Notes: generated from the letters alone by a model not told the origin. Positions 26,357-36,707 are shown, counted from the stretch's first letter. The stretch is 64,000 nucleotides of DNA from an uncultured Peptostreptococcaceae bacterium (GCA_910588185.1 CAJUQR010000001.1:186001-250000); one strand, 5' to 3'. Made by a program: numbers and translations.

Positions 26357-27292
26357 ATGCTTAAATACATAGTAAAGCGTCTTTTACTTCTAATCCCGGT
26401 AATAATAGGAACATCTGCGCTGGTATTTTTTATCATGGCGCTGGCACCCGGCGATCCTGCCACTGCAATTCTGGGTGCAGATGCAGAACCTGAGGCTATT
26501 GAATATTTAAGAGAAGAATTAGGTTTAAATGACCCTGAAATCGTACAATATGGACGTTATATGTGGGATTTGATTCATGGAGATTTAGGTGAATCCTATT
26601 TGACCGGTAAATCGGTTTTAGAAGAATATTTTTTGCGTTTTCCGGCAACATTCAAGCTTACATTATGGTCTATGGTTATAGCTTTGCTTATATCCATTCC
26701 TATAGGAATTATTTCTGCCGTAAAACAATATTCATTGATAGATAATGTGGGTATGGTAGCAGCTTTAGCAGGCTTATCTATACCTAATTTCTGGCTCGGA
26801 CTTATGTTAATTATGGTGTTTTCACTTAATCTCGGACTTTTACCATCAGGTGGTGCCACGGCACCCGGAGCTGTTATTTTACCGGCAATTACAATTGGAA
26901 CCGGAATGACAGCAACGATTACAAGAATGACTCGTTCTTCAATGCTTGAAACAGTACGTCAAGATTATATAAGGACAGCAAGAGCAAAGGGCGTAAGCAG
27001 CAGAAAAGTTATTACTAAACATGCTCTTAGAAACGCACTCATTCCAATTGTAACAGTAGTATGTATGAATTTTGGTTATTGCCTGGCAGGTGCAGCAACA
27101 AGTGAGGTTGTATTCTCTTGGCCCGGTATAGGAAGATTAACAATAGATGCTATTAACTCTCAGGACAGACCGCTTGCTATCGGTTGTCTGATTATGACTG
27201 CAATTATGATAAGTATTTGCAACGCGATTATGGATATTCTATATTCGGTAATCGACCCTAGAATTCGTCTGTCAGGGGGTGGAAAAAAATAA
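26357..27292 (+). CDS. dppB: Peptide ABC transporter permease (DppB type)
   Basis: 312-aa permease. I start it at the ATG at 26357 (MLKYIVKRLLLLIPV) because AAAGGGG lies at the right distance. A longer in-frame start at 26309 would fall inside the hairpin and has no ribosome site. Six hydrophobic helices are present, with the EAA-type loop DYIRTARAKGVSSRKVITKH near residue 205. The last base overlaps the ATG of dppC. Confidence 0.93.
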   Translation: MLKYIVKRLLLLIPVIIGTSALVFFIMALAPGDPATAILGADAEPEAIEYLREELGLNDPEIVQYGRYMWDLIHGDLGESYLTGKSVLEEYFLRFPATFKLTLWSMVIALLISIPIGIISAVKQYSLIDNVGMVAALAGLSIPNFWLGLMLIMVFSLNLGLLPSGGATAPGAVILPAITIGTGMTATITRMTRSSMLETVRQDYIRTARAKGVSSRKVITKHALRNALIPIVTVVCMNFGYCLAGAATSEVVFSWPGIGRLTIDAINSQDRPLAIGCLIMTAIMISICNAIMDILYSVIDPRIRLSGGGKK

Positions 27293-28188
27293 TGAAAAAG
27301 AATAAAAAAGGCGTTAGTACAACTACTAATGGTCGTAAGAATATAAGTAAAAAAAGAGATATATGGAACAGATTCAAAAGAAATAGAAATGCACTTATAG
27401 GCATGGCGATTACAATTATATTTGTATTCATAGCAGTTTTCGCACCTTTACTTGTGGATTATGACGAAGAAGTAATCAAAGTAGATGTTCCTAACAGACT
27501 TCAGCTGCCTGGCGGTGAACATCCTCTTGGTACAGATGAAGCCGGACGAGATATTCTTGCCCGCTTGATATACGCCTCCAGAATGTCACTTGCAATCGGT
27601 GTAATGGCCGTCACCTGCTCTATAGCCGCGGGAATAGTCTTAGGCTCCATAGCAGGATACTATGGAGGAAAAATTGAAACTGTAATTATGAGAATATGCG
27701 ATATTTTTGACGGTGTTCCAAGTTTCTTGCTCGCATTAACGATAACCGCAGCCTTTGGTGCAAGCGTATTTACTTTAATGCTGGCAATAGCAATAGGCGG
27801 ATTTGCGGGGCAATCGCGTATAATCCGCGGTGCGGTTTTAACTGTCAAAGGACAGGAATACGTAGAAGCAGCCAAAGCCCTTGGAGCAAAGAACTGGCAA
27901 ATTATATTCCATCATATAATTCCAAACTGTATTGCAGTTATAATCGTTCAGTTCAGCGTTAAGATTGCAGAAGGTATATTAACCGCTTCCGCTCTCAGCT
28001 TCCTAGGACTTGGAGTTCTCCCTCCGGATCCTGAATGGGGCGCTATGCTTGCAGGCGGACGTGCATACTTGCTGGATAATCCGTATCTGACCTTATTCCC
28101 TGGACTTTGTATCATGATTGTTATACTGGCATTCAACATGCTGGGTGATGGTCTTCGTGACTCACTTGATCCAAGACTTAAGAGATAG
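27292..28188 (+). CDS. dppC: Peptide ABC transporter permease (DppC type)
   Basis: 298-aa permease partner of DppB. A basic N-terminal region (KNKKGVSTTTNGRKN) precedes the first helix. The GTDEAGRDILARLIYASR segment near residue 80 is typical of DppC/OppC. The EAA loop is EYVEAAKALGAKNWQIIFHH near residue 189. The ATG overlaps the dppB stop. Confidence 0.95.
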   Translation: MKKNKKGVSTTTNGRKNISKKRDIWNRFKRNRNALIGMAITIIFVFIAVFAPLLVDYDEEVIKVDVPNRLQLPGGEHPLGTDEAGRDILARLIYASRMSLAIGVMAVTCSIAAGIVLGSIAGYYGGKIETVIMRICDIFDGVPSFLLALTITAAFGASVFTLMLAIAIGGFAGQSRIIRGAVLTVKGQEYVEAAKALGAKNWQIIFHHIIPNCIAVIIVQFSVKIAEGILTASALSFLGLGVLPPDPEWGAMLAGGRAYLLDNPYLTLFPGLCIMIVILAFNMLGDGLRDSLDPRLKR

Positions 28189-28199
28189 GAGGCAGGAAG

Positions 28200-29192
28200 A
28201 TGGAAAAAAAATATGATGATGAAATTTTACGTGTAGAGAATTTAACCGTATATTATGAAACAGACGAAGGCACTGCTAAAGCTGTCAATGATCTGGATTT
28301 TGTAGTAAGAAAAGGCAGAACTCTCGGTTTAGTAGGCGAAACAGGAGCCGGCAAAACCACTGCTGCACTTTCCATTCTTCGCCTTGTTCCAAATCCGCCG
28401 GGAGTTATCAAGAGCGGCAATATAATTCTGGATGGTACAGACATTTTTTCACTTACAGAGGGTGAAATGGATACAATTAGAGGTCATGAGGTTTCAATGA
28501 TTTTCCAAGATCCTATGACGGCCCTCAATCCCGTTATGACAGTAGGTGACCAGATTGCGGAAACTCTGAGAATTCATGAGGGATTAAACAAGGCAGAATC
28601 AAACGCAAAAGCAGAAGAAATGCTTGCAACAGTAGGTATTCCTCCTGAAAGAGCAAAAGAATATCCTCATCAGTTCTCCGGCGGTATGAAACAGCGTGTA
28701 ATAATTGCTATTGCCTTAGCATGCAGCCCTAAGCTGATGATTGCAGACGAACCTACAACAGCTCTTGATGTAACGATTCAGGCTCAAGTTCTCCGCAAAA
28801 TGAAAGAACTTAAAGCACAATACGACATGTCCATGATTATGATTACCCATGACCTTGGAATTATCGCTCAGATGTGTGATGAAGTTGCTGTAATTTATGC
28901 AGGAAGAATCATAGAATATGGTCAGCTTCGTGAAGTATTTAAAGATACTAAACATCCATATACCCAAGGGTTGTTCGATTCTCTTCCTAAGATTAACGAC
29001 AACCGCGAAATGTTACAGCCTATCCCGGGACAGATGCTTGACCCTATGGAGCTTCCGGAGGGATGTGCTTTTGCACCGCGCTGTAAGTATGCTACAGAAA
29101 AATGTAACCAGGGAGTTCCGTCAAAAACTTATTTTGGTGACACACACTATGTTGCCTGCTGGCGTTATGAAGACCCTGAGTTCAAATTATAG
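28200..29192 (+). CDS. dppD: Peptide ABC transporter ATPase (DppD type)
   Basis: 330-aa ATPase: Walker A GETGAGKTT near residue 41, Q-loop MIFQDPMTALNPVM, signature FSGGMKQRVIIAIAL, and Walker B LMIADEPTTALD. The C-terminal oligopeptide-transporter extension has the CAFAPRCKYATEKC cysteine cluster near residue 285 that in this family can hold an iron-sulfur cluster. It pairs with DppF. Confidence 0.95.
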   Translation: MEKKYDDEILRVENLTVYYETDEGTAKAVNDLDFVVRKGRTLGLVGETGAGKTTAALSILRLVPNPPGVIKSGNIILDGTDIFSLTEGEMDTIRGHEVSMIFQDPMTALNPVMTVGDQIAETLRIHEGLNKAESNAKAEEMLATVGIPPERAKEYPHQFSGGMKQRVIIAIALACSPKLMIADEPTTALDVTIQAQVLRKMKELKAQYDMSMIMITHDLGIIAQMCDEVAVIYAGRIIEYGQLREVFKDTKHPYTQGLFDSLPKINDNREMLQPIPGQMLDPMELPEGCAFAPRCKYATEKCNQGVPSKTYFGDTHYVACWRYEDPEFKL

Positions 29193-29203
29193 GAGGTGAC
29201 CAT

Positions 29204-30151
29204 ATGAGTGAACATTTACTTGAAGTCAACCATCTTAAAAAATATTTCAAAACAAACAAAGGAACTCTTCAAGCTGTGGATGATATTTCTTTTACACTTG
29301 ATGCAGGAAAAACACTTGGTCTTGTAGGTGAATCCGGCTGCGGTAAATCCACAACAGGAAGAGCTATCCTCAGACTTACCGAGCCTACTTCCGGAGAAGT
29401 CCTTTTTAACGGAAAAGATGTTGCTAAGATGAAAAGCAGAGAAATGCACCAAATGCGTATGGATATGCAGATGATATTCCAAGACCCCTTTTCATCGCTT
29501 AACCCAAGAAAGACGGTTGCCGAACTTATCGCAGAACCCTTAAAATGGTATAAGATACATAAATCTAAAGCAGAGCAAGCGTCTCATGTTTCCAAACTAA
29601 TGGAAACTGTAGGATTGGCATCTCGTCTTACAAATGTTTATCCACACGAACTTGACGGGGGTCGTCGCCAGCGTATTGGCATAGCAAGAGCTCTCGCTCT
29701 TGATCCTAAGTTCATCGTGTGTGACGAGCCGGTATCAGCACTGGATGTATCAATACAAGCGCAGGTTCTGAATCTGCTTAAAGAATTACAAAACGAATTT
29801 GGTATCGCTTACCTATTCATTACCCATGATCTTTCTGTAGTAAATCATTTTTCTGATGATATTGCAGTAATGTATCTGGGACAAATCGTTGAAAAAGCCC
29901 CTGCCAAAGAACTTTTCAACAATCCTGTACATCCATACACAAAAGCTTTGCTTTCAGCAATTCCAATTCCGGATGTTGATGCAGTAGTTGAACAGATTCC
30001 TCTTAAAGGAGAAATTTCTTCACCAATTAATATGAAACCCGACTGCCACTTTGCAGCGCGTTGTCCTTACGCTACGGAAGAATGTCGTGCAGGCGTGCCT
30101 GATCTGGTAAACAGAGGCAACGAACATTTTGTGGCATGTCATCTTTTCTAA
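29204..30151 (+). CDS. dppF: Peptide ABC transporter ATPase (DppF type)
   Basis: 315-aa ATPase: Walker A GESGCGKSTTGRAILR, Q-loop MIFQDPFSSLNPRKT, Walker B FIVCDEPVSALDVS. The signature motif reads LDGGRRQRIGIARAL, with Asp in place of the usual Ser (LSGG), a change also seen in some DppF proteins. The cysteine cluster CHFAARCPYATEEC lies near residue 281. It is the last gene of the dpp operon. The strong GGAGG ribosome site is at 29191-29195. Confidence 0.95.
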   Translation: MSEHLLEVNHLKKYFKTNKGTLQAVDDISFTLDAGKTLGLVGESGCGKSTTGRAILRLTEPTSGEVLFNGKDVAKMKSREMHQMRMDMQMIFQDPFSSLNPRKTVAELIAEPLKWYKIHKSKAEQASHVSKLMETVGLASRLTNVYPHELDGGRRQRIGIARALALDPKFIVCDEPVSALDVSIQAQVLNLLKELQNEFGIAYLFITHDLSVVNHFSDDIAVMYLGQIVEKAPAKELFNNPVHPYTKALLSAIPIPDVDAVVEQIPLKGEISSPINMKPDCHFAARCPYATEECRAGVPDLVNRGNEHFVACHLF

Positions 30152-30152
30152 A

Positions 30153-30213
30153 TGGGTAATTCCCTCTTACCCAATAAGAATTATGCCACCTCGTTTTTAT
30201 GAGGTGGCTTTTC
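30153..30213 (+). terminator. Terminator region after dppF
   Basis: A short hairpin TGGGTAA/TTACCCA (30153-30173) precedes the main terminator GCCACCTC (30185-30192) / GAGGTGGC (30201-30208) followed by TTTTCATTTT. Confidence 0.88.
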
Positions 30214-30315
30214 ATTTTCTGCTATACTATCTTCATTCTCTTGCAAAACCTTACGTCATTTGTTATTCTAAAATCAAATAATTCCAATCTTCACAGTAAT
30301 TTTAGGAGGTAAACC

Positions 30316-31350
30316 ATGCTGCAGCATCAAATTACTAAAAAGCACGCCCTTTTAGACAATAAAGGCCATTTGACAGAGGCAGGATATGCAAAGCACCTTC
30401 TGCTTGATTATGACAGAGGTTCCATAAAAGCAAACAAGCTCAGAATAAAAGAATGGGATTACTATTTGGTAACATGTGATGATTTTGCTGTGGCTCTTAC
30501 AATTGCCGACAACTCATATATGGGTCTTGACAGCATTTCTCTGCTTGACTTTAGAACCCCTTGGCAGCATACAAACAGCCCTATGGCGGCTTTTACCATG
30601 GGAAAACGAGGTCTGCCGCCTACGTCAACCCAAGGTGATATAAAAAGCGGCAACAAAAAATATGAGATAGAATTTAAGAACAATGACAGTACCAGATTGC
30701 TCACCTTTAGAATGGATAATTTTCTGAACGGAAAGCCCATAAGAGGACAAATTAAACTTGAGTGTCCCGATACCGAATCTATGGTAATCGCAACACCTTT
30801 TGCAAAAAAGGAGAAGGCGTTTTATTATAATCAGAAGATTAACTGCATGCCTGCTACAGGCAAAATAGAATTCGATGATACAACATATGAATTCCCTAAG
30901 GGAAAATCTTTTGGCGTCCTTGACTGGGGACGCGGCGTTTGGACTTATAAAAATACATGGTACTGGGGAAGCGCTTCAGGTCAAATAGAAGGTATCCCTT
31001 TTGGATGGAACATAGGATACGGCTTCGGAGACACATCTGCCGCTACTGAAAACATGGTTTTTTATAATAACAAAGCACATAAACTAAGCCAAGTTACTTT
31101 TAACATTCCGCTGAAAGGCGGTAAAGAGGATTATATGAGTCCGTGGACATTTACCAGTGACGATGGCCGTTTTGAAATGGATTTTATTCCTATAATCGAC
31201 AGAGCCGCCTGTACAGATGTAAAACTTATCTGTTCTGATCAGCATCAGGTCTTTGGTAAATTCAGCGGAAAAGTAATTCTGGACGATGGAACAGTAATAG
31301 AAGTAAAAGATTTTCTCGGTTTCGCAGAAAAGGTTTATAATAAGTGGTAG
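30316..31350 (+). CDS. DUF2804 family protein
   Basis: 344-aa soluble protein that matches the DUF2804 family: an N-terminal LLDNKGHLTEAGYAKHLLLD, a central FGVLDWGRGVWTYKNTWYWG near residue 198 and FGWNIGYGFGD near 234. The fold is beta-rich and related to lipocalin-like hydrolases; no biochemical role is established to my knowledge. It has its own AGGAGG ribosome site and stands alone between the dpp terminator and the flavodiiron gene. Confidence 0.8.
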   Translation: MLQHQITKKHALLDNKGHLTEAGYAKHLLLDYDRGSIKANKLRIKEWDYYLVTCDDFAVALTIADNSYMGLDSISLLDFRTPWQHTNSPMAAFTMGKRGLPPTSTQGDIKSGNKKYEIEFKNNDSTRLLTFRMDNFLNGKPIRGQIKLECPDTESMVIATPFAKKEKAFYYNQKINCMPATGKIEFDDTTYEFPKGKSFGVLDWGRGVWTYKNTWYWGSASGQIEGIPFGWNIGYGFGDTSAATENMVFYNNKAHKLSQVTFNIPLKGGKEDYMSPWTFTSDDGRFEMDFIPIIDRAACTDVKLICSDQHQVFGKFSGKVILDDGTVIEVKDFLGFAEKVYNKW

Positions 31351-31419
31351 AAGTGTTAATTACTATGTTAAAATGGGTATAATAACCATATATAATCTAA
31401 TTAAGGAGGACTCATTACG

Positions 31420-33279
31420 ATGTACTGTACGAAAAATATATCAAAAGATTTAGTTTGGGTAGGTGCAAATGACCGCCGCCTTGCTATGTTTGAGGGAGTA
31501 TACTCCGTTCCGGCAGGCGTTTCATATAACTCTTATCTCCTGCTTGATGACACTACAATCCTATTTGACACTGTAGATAAAGCAGTGAGCTCCGTATTTT
31601 TCCAAAATATTGAACATGCTCTAAATGGTAAAAATTTAGATTTTGTTGTTGTTCAGCATATGGAGCCGGATCATTCTGCAACTCTTATGGAACTGTTATT
31701 AAGATATCCTGATGTTAAAATAGTCTGCAATGAAAAAATTCTTTCTATGATTTCTCAATTCTTTAATAAAGATTTAAAGAATAAAGCGTTTATAGTAAAA
31801 GAAGGCTCTACTCTAAACACAGGCAATCACGTTCTAAAATTTTTAATGGCACCTATGATTCACTGGCCTGAGGTTATGATGACTTATGATGAGACCACAG
31901 GAACTTTATTCTCTGCTGATGCATTCGGAACCTTTGGTGCGCTTAACGGTGCTATCTTTGCCGATGAAGTAGACTTCAATAATGATTACATGAGCGAGGC
32001 TCGCCGCTATTACTGCAATATTGTAGGCAAATACGGAAATCAAGTACAATCTTTACTTAAAAAAGTTCACAATATTGATCTCAAAATGATTTGCCCTCTT
32101 CATGGATTTGTATGGAGACGCAATCTTGAAGACTTCTTTGATAAATATGTAAAATGGAGTACATACACTCCTGAAGAAACCGGTGTAATGATCGCATATG
32201 CGTCAGTTTACGGAAACACAGAAAATACAGCCGAAATCATCTCTTCACGTCTGAGAGACATGGGTATCAATACTGTAATGTATGATGTATCAGTTACCCC
32301 TGCTTCCGAGATAATTGCAGCAGCATTTAAATGGAGTCACTTGCTGTTTGCATCAACAACTTATAATGCAGGAATTTTTGTATCCATGGAAGAACTTCTT
32401 CACGATTTGGCAGCGCATAACATCCAAAACAGAACCGTTGCTTTTGTAGAAAATGGTTCATGGGCTCCTACCAGCGGCAAGTTAATGAGAGAAATCATTT
32501 CAAAGTGCAGCAATATGACCATATTGGACGAATCTGTTACGCTTAAATCATCATTAAAACCTGAGCAGAGTGAACAGATAGATTCTCTTGTATCCGCAAT
32601 TTCTGCAACAATTCCTCGTTTCGAAAAACCAGTTGTTGACGAAAACGCCCAGGCTAAAGCTGAAATCGATGCAAAAGCAATTCAAAAATTCTCTTACGGC
32701 TTGTTTGTATTAACCGCACAAGCTGACGGAAAAAATAACGGCTGTATAATAAATACTGCCGCTCAGCTTACCAGCTCGCCAAATAGGATTAATATTGCCG
32801 TAAACAAATCAAATTACACTCATGATATGATTCTCAATACAGGTGTATTCAACATCTCCGTATTAGCAGAAGACGCATCTTTTGATACATTTAAGCGTTT
32901 CGGATTTGCCAGCGGCAAAGATACAAATAAATTCGAGAATTTTGAAGAAAATGTTGCCCGCAGCGCCAACGGTCTTTTATATGTTACTTTGGGAACTAAT
33001 GCCTTTATGTCTGCAAAGGTTATAGAATCTCACGACTACGGAACTCACACTTTATTTGTTGCTGAGCTCACTGAGGCAGAAGTATTGAGAGAAGAACCAT
33101 CTGTAACTTATGCTTATTACTTTGCACACATCAAGCCAAAGCCACAACCTAAAATAGAAGAGGAAAAACACGGATACGTATGTAAAATTTGTGGATACGT
33201 ATATGAAGGAGATGAACTCCCTGCTGACTTTATATGTCCGCTGTGCAAACATGGTGCAGAAGACTTTGAGAAGTTTTAA
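31420..33279 (+). CDS. Flavodiiron protein fused to flavin reductase and rubredoxin
   Basis: 619-aa fusion. Residues 1-250 are a metallo-beta-lactamase-like diiron domain with ligands in HMEPDHSATL (near 80) and CPLHGFVWR (near 225). Residues ~255-400 are a flavodoxin domain (IAYASVYGNTENTAEI). Residues ~420-570 are a flavin-reductase-like FMN domain (FVLTAQADGKNNGCIINTA). Residues ~575-619 are a rubredoxin with two C-x-x-C knuckles (CKICGYVYEG and CPLCK). Such proteins reduce oxygen or nitric oxide to protect anaerobes; here the electron carrier is fused, so few partners are needed. The ribosome site is AAGGAGG. Confidence 0.93.
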   Translation: MYCTKNISKDLVWVGANDRRLAMFEGVYSVPAGVSYNSYLLLDDTTILFDTVDKAVSSVFFQNIEHALNGKNLDFVVVQHMEPDHSATLMELLLRYPDVKIVCNEKILSMISQFFNKDLKNKAFIVKEGSTLNTGNHVLKFLMAPMIHWPEVMMTYDETTGTLFSADAFGTFGALNGAIFADEVDFNNDYMSEARRYYCNIVGKYGNQVQSLLKKVHNIDLKMICPLHGFVWRRNLEDFFDKYVKWSTYTPEETGVMIAYASVYGNTENTAEIISSRLRDMGINTVMYDVSVTPASEIIAAAFKWSHLLFASTTYNAGIFVSMEELLHDLAAHNIQNRTVAFVENGSWAPTSGKLMREIISKCSNMTILDESVTLKSSLKPEQSEQIDSLVSAISATIPRFEKPVVDENAQAKAEIDAKAIQKFSYGLFVLTAQADGKNNGCIINTAAQLTSSPNRINIAVNKSNYTHDMILNTGVFNISVLAEDASFDTFKRFGFASGKDTNKFENFEENVARSANGLLYVTLGTNAFMSAKVIESHDYGTHTLFVAELTEAEVLREEPSVTYAYYFAHIKPKPQPKIEEEKHGYVCKICGYVYEGDELPADFICPLCKHGAEDFEKF

Positions 33280-33308
33280 GTTCGATGTAAATTTAAAATT
33301 TATAAACG

Positions 33309-33344
33309 AAGTCCTGTGATTTAAAATAATCACAGGACTTTTTT
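33309..33344. terminator. Bidirectional terminator between flavodiiron gene and orr
   Basis: Stem AAGTCCTGTGATT (33309-33321) / AATCACAGGACTT (33328-33340) followed by TTTT. Converging genes share it. Confidence 0.9.
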
Positions 33345-33369
33345 AATTATTAAAATTTTATAATTGAAA

Positions 33370-34458
33370 TTATTTTATATAATCTCTCTCCACATAAGCG
33401 CTTGTAGCTGCCTTAAGCATACCGCCATATCCAAGAGTAAATCTGACCACATCTCCCACTTTATAATCCTTATCAGACTTAGTAACATCCAAAATTATAT
33501 GATCAGAGCTTCCTCCTAAAATATCTATCTTTTCATCAATAGGAGTCATGCTGCCAAGGTCTGTATCCTGTTTGCCGATTGCAATAATAGCTCTCTTGAT
33601 TATTCCTCTGTCTTCATAGTAAGGCTTTTGCCCAAAAGCATCTACTCCCACTTCCCCTATCGGAAGAGAAGGTTTTTCTTTTAATTCGACAATCTGTGCT
33701 TCTAAAATAAGTGCATCTCCCGTAGTTCCTTTTAACTTAGTTTCGTAAGCGGTGTCATTTCCTAAGAGAAACGCCTCACCTAACCTCAAATTATTGATAC
33801 CTTCCGGCAGCTCGCCTTTTTCTGCTAAATAAATAGAACTGGAATTTCCTCCTGAGACCATTTGCAGCTTCACATCGAATTTTTCTTCTATTTTTTTTGC
33901 CATATCTGTAAGCAAAGAAAGGTTTTCATTTTTAGGTATAATTGCACCATAGCAAGTGAGATTAACTCCTATCCCATAAAGATTGATATTTGACATTGAC
34001 AATATTTGCTCCACGGTATCAAATATAACATCCTCATCTTGATAAAAAATACCTTCTCTCAAATCACCAAGGTCAATCATCAACAAGATATTATGACAAA
34101 TGCCCAGTTTTTTAGCCTCTTCATTAAGCAACTTTATTGTGGAAAGTTCCGAATTAAAACTTAAGTCAACATACTTAACCACATCTTGGACCTCGTCATG
34201 CATAGGAATTCTAAGGAGTACGGTCTTCTTATTCTGTCTTCTCACTTCATCTGCAAAGGCCTTAATATTTTTAACCCTTGAATCTGCAACAAAATCTACT
34301 GACGGGTGACTTGCAACCATATTAATCATCTCTTTATCTGCACAAAGTCCCTTTGTAACAATCATAAGAGAACATCCGCCCTTTTCCTTGGCAATATCTG
34401 CAACAGCGTCTAAATTACTTTTCAATTTTTTAATATCTACTAACAATCTGGGATACAT
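33370..34458 (-). CDS. orr: Ornithine racemase
   Basis: 362-aa PLP enzyme of the alanine racemase N-terminal fold. The PLP lysine is in MIVTKGLCADKE near residue 36; NLRLGEAFLLGND near 220 closes the site. Position at the end of the ornithine cluster and resemblance to Orr indicate conversion of L- to D-ornithine, the substrate of OraSE. I start at 34458 (MYPRLLVDIKK), because an in-frame ATG at 34473 lies in ATGAGGAGG, which is the ribosome site itself. It follows the MutL-like gene by 22 bases. Confidence 0.9.
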   Translation of the reverse strand: MYPRLLVDIKKLKSNLDAVADIAKEKGGCSLMIVTKGLCADKEMINMVASHPSVDFVADSRVKNIKAFADEVRRQNKKTVLLRIPMHDEVQDVVKYVDLSFNSELSTIKLLNEEAKKLGICHNILLMIDLGDLREGIFYQDEDVIFDTVEQILSMSNINLYGIGVNLTCYGAIIPKNENLSLLTDMAKKIEEKFDVKLQMVSGGNSSSIYLAEKGELPEGINNLRLGEAFLLGNDTAYETKLKGTTGDALILEAQIVELKEKPSLPIGEVGVDAFGQKPYYEDRGIIKRAIIAIGKQDTDLGSMTPIDEKIDILGGSSDHIILDVTKSDKDYKVGDVVRFTLGYGGMLKAATSAYVERDYIK

Positions 34459-34480
34459 AAATTTCCTCCTCATTATTAAC

Positions 34481-36235
34481 TTATTCCTGTCTATAGGGAC
34501 AATGTTTTCTCATACAATGTTTGCAATCGCCATTGCAGTTAGGCTTACCGTCTACTTCACCACATGCTCTCATAACATGAGGATTGATCTCCGATTCAGT
34601 TTGAGAATTTTCAATAAGATCTGCGCCCTTTTTAATAGAACGATCTGACATTAAAGCTTCTTTTTTAGCCTGGGCTACTTCTTCTGCTGTTGCCCCGCCG
34701 ATTTTTTCAGGATTTTTATACTCACTCATGTCATATCCAAGCTTCTCCATCTCCTCGATATGACGTGCATGTTCTTCCTCTTTTGCTGTTCTGGCAGCAC
34801 TTATCCTCTGCAATTCTTCTATAAACTGAGCTTTATTTGTTTTATGCTCTTGCTCCTGTAAATCTATTCCTAAACTTTTTGCAAGAAGCTTAATAGCCCC
34901 TTCTCTATGAGTTTTGGATAAGACTCCGAGGGATGCCATTATATAGTCATTATCAACAAGGATCTTAACTGCGTCACTAGGATAGAGCTTCATTCCTGTT
35001 TCATTATCTTTTGGAATCAGCTCCATAATCTCCACTCTATGCGGCAGCCTTGTTAAAGCTCCTCCTGTTCCTACAATATACTTTACTTGAGTTAAGTCTT
35101 TGCCCTCTGCAAGAGTTTGTCTTCCGGAAGGGCCATAAACATATCTTATTTGTCCTGCATGTCTTTCTACAGCTCTAAGCGTCGCTTCTTTTGTCAGTCT
35201 TTCTACTAATTTAAACTCATCTTCTGTCTTAGGTATTGCAACATAAGTTTCAAGAGTCTTGTCAAGGTCTATGCCAAGCTTTTCGCTGCATTCCTGTCTT
35301 AACTTTTCTTCTCCTATGGATTCGATTACTTTCATTCGGTTAACGTAAACGCCCAGATCACCTTCTACAGTTCTTTTTGCCTTCGGCTCCGGTGCCGTCA
35401 AAATCCTTGCAACTGCATCCGAATCCTCCGTAACTGCGTGAACGTCGGTGGTAGCTCCACCAACATCTATTACCATGCAATCACCTATGCAGTCATATAA
35501 AAGCTTTGTACATTCCATAACTGCTCCCGGTGTAGGAATAATCGGACCATTTACCATATCTCTTACATGTTCCATTCCCGGAGCATGAGTTATATGATCC
35601 TCAAAAGCGTCTTGAATAACCTTTCTGCAAGGCTCAACGTTAAGCGTATCTATCTTAGGATATACATTATCGACTAAATAAAGATATTGTCCGCTTTCTT
35701 CATCAAAAATCAGTTTCATTTCATCCTGATTTTCTATATTTCCGGCATATACTACCGGTGTCTTAAGTCCTAATGTTCGTATCATCTCCGCATTATAGAC
35801 AGCAGTGTCTCTCTCTCCATAATCCACACCGCCGGCTATAAGAATGAGATTAGGATTTATCTCTTTAATCCTGGCAAGATCTGTTCTTCTGAGTTTTCCA
35901 ACTGTTATATCATGTATGATTCCGCCTGCTCCAAGGGCGGCTTCCTTTGCTGCCTTTGCCGTCATATCATAAACAAGTCCGTGTACGGTCATTTTAAGTC
36001 CGCCTGCAGCAGATGAGGTCGCAAGCATCTCATCATACTCTAAATCGTCAATATCCATTTTGCGGCATAAATCATCTATAGCCCCTTGTAGTCCGATTCT
36101 GACATCACCGTCAAGTACAGACGTAGGTGCCTGTCCTTGTGCCCAAAATACAGGATTATCACTGTCAAGGTCTTTAAATGCATTGACTACTGTGGTAGTT
36201 GAACCTATTTCTGCCACTAACACATCTACTTTCAT
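34481..36235 (-). CDS. MutL/GlmL-family ATPase (aminomutase accessory)
   Basis: 584-aa protein of the glutamate mutase MutL family (ASKHA ATPase-like). VAEIGSTTTVVNAF at the start and VIDVGGATTDVHAV near residue 254 are phosphate-binding loops; IVGTGGALTRLPHR lies near 394. The C-terminal tail has a Cys-rich end (CNGDCKHCMRKHCP). These proteins accompany B12-dependent carbon-skeleton and amino mutases; a chaperone or reactivation role is suspected. In this cluster the client would be OraSE. Confidence 0.85.
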   Translation of the reverse strand: MKVDVLVAEIGSTTTVVNAFKDLDSDNPVFWAQGQAPTSVLDGDVRIGLQGAIDDLCRKMDIDDLEYDEMLATSSAAGGLKMTVHGLVYDMTAKAAKEAALGAGGIIHDITVGKLRRTDLARIKEINPNLILIAGGVDYGERDTAVYNAEMIRTLGLKTPVVYAGNIENQDEMKLIFDEESGQYLYLVDNVYPKIDTLNVEPCRKVIQDAFEDHITHAPGMEHVRDMVNGPIIPTPGAVMECTKLLYDCIGDCMVIDVGGATTDVHAVTEDSDAVARILTAPEPKAKRTVEGDLGVYVNRMKVIESIGEEKLRQECSEKLGIDLDKTLETYVAIPKTEDEFKLVERLTKEATLRAVERHAGQIRYVYGPSGRQTLAEGKDLTQVKYIVGTGGALTRLPHRVEIMELIPKDNETGMKLYPSDAVKILVDNDYIMASLGVLSKTHREGAIKLLAKSLGIDLQEQEHKTNKAQFIEELQRISAARTAKEEEHARHIEEMEKLGYDMSEYKNPEKIGGATAEEVAQAKKEALMSDRSIKKGADLIENSQTESEINPHVMRACGEVDGKPNCNGDCKHCMRKHCPYRQE

Positions 36236-36272
36236 ATTTTATTCCTCCTGTTTCACCTCTCAAATTACTCTT

Positions 36273-36707
36273 TTAAAGCGGTATCCATGAACCTGAACCT
36301 GATGCTGCAAGTTTGCCTGTTTCCCTGCAAAACATTTCTGCACGAAGTCTTATTATGGTTCTTCCCTTTTTAACTATAAATACCTTAATTATTACATGCT
36401 CTCCATATTCTACCGGTCTGATAAATGAAATATTCATATCTGCTGTTGCAGCTTCATTCTTACCTGCAACGAAGTTTGCAACAACGCCAAATGCAGTATC
36501 GAACATGCCTGCAATAGCTCCCCCATGGATTCCTCCTCTTTCATTTATCTGCCACTTTAATGTTTCAAATTCTATGCTTATCGTTTCTTCATCATAATTA
36601 TAATCTACCAATTTTGCATGCATCTCTGCATCAAAACATCCGTCATTCCTATTAAGGTATCCGTTTATTACTTGCTCTACTTCCTGTTCCCACTTATTTT
36701 TTTCCAT
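36273..36707 (-). CDS. PaaI-type hotdog thioesterase
   Basis: 144-aa hotdog-fold protein. The PaaI signature INERGGIHGGAIAGMFDTAFG lies near residue 52, then ADMNISFIRPVE. It probably hydrolyses acyl-CoA thioesters; the substrate is unknown. It sits between the broken GNAT gene and the MutL-like gene with gaps of 21 and 37 bases, so it belongs to the same transcript as mutL-orr. Confidence 0.85.
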   Translation of the reverse strand: MEKNKWEQEVEQVINGYLNRNDGCFDAEMHAKLVDYNYDEETISIEFETLKWQINERGGIHGGAIAGMFDTAFGVVANFVAGKNEAATADMNISFIRPVEYGEHVIIKVFIVKKGRTIIRLRAEMFCRETGKLAASGSGSWIPL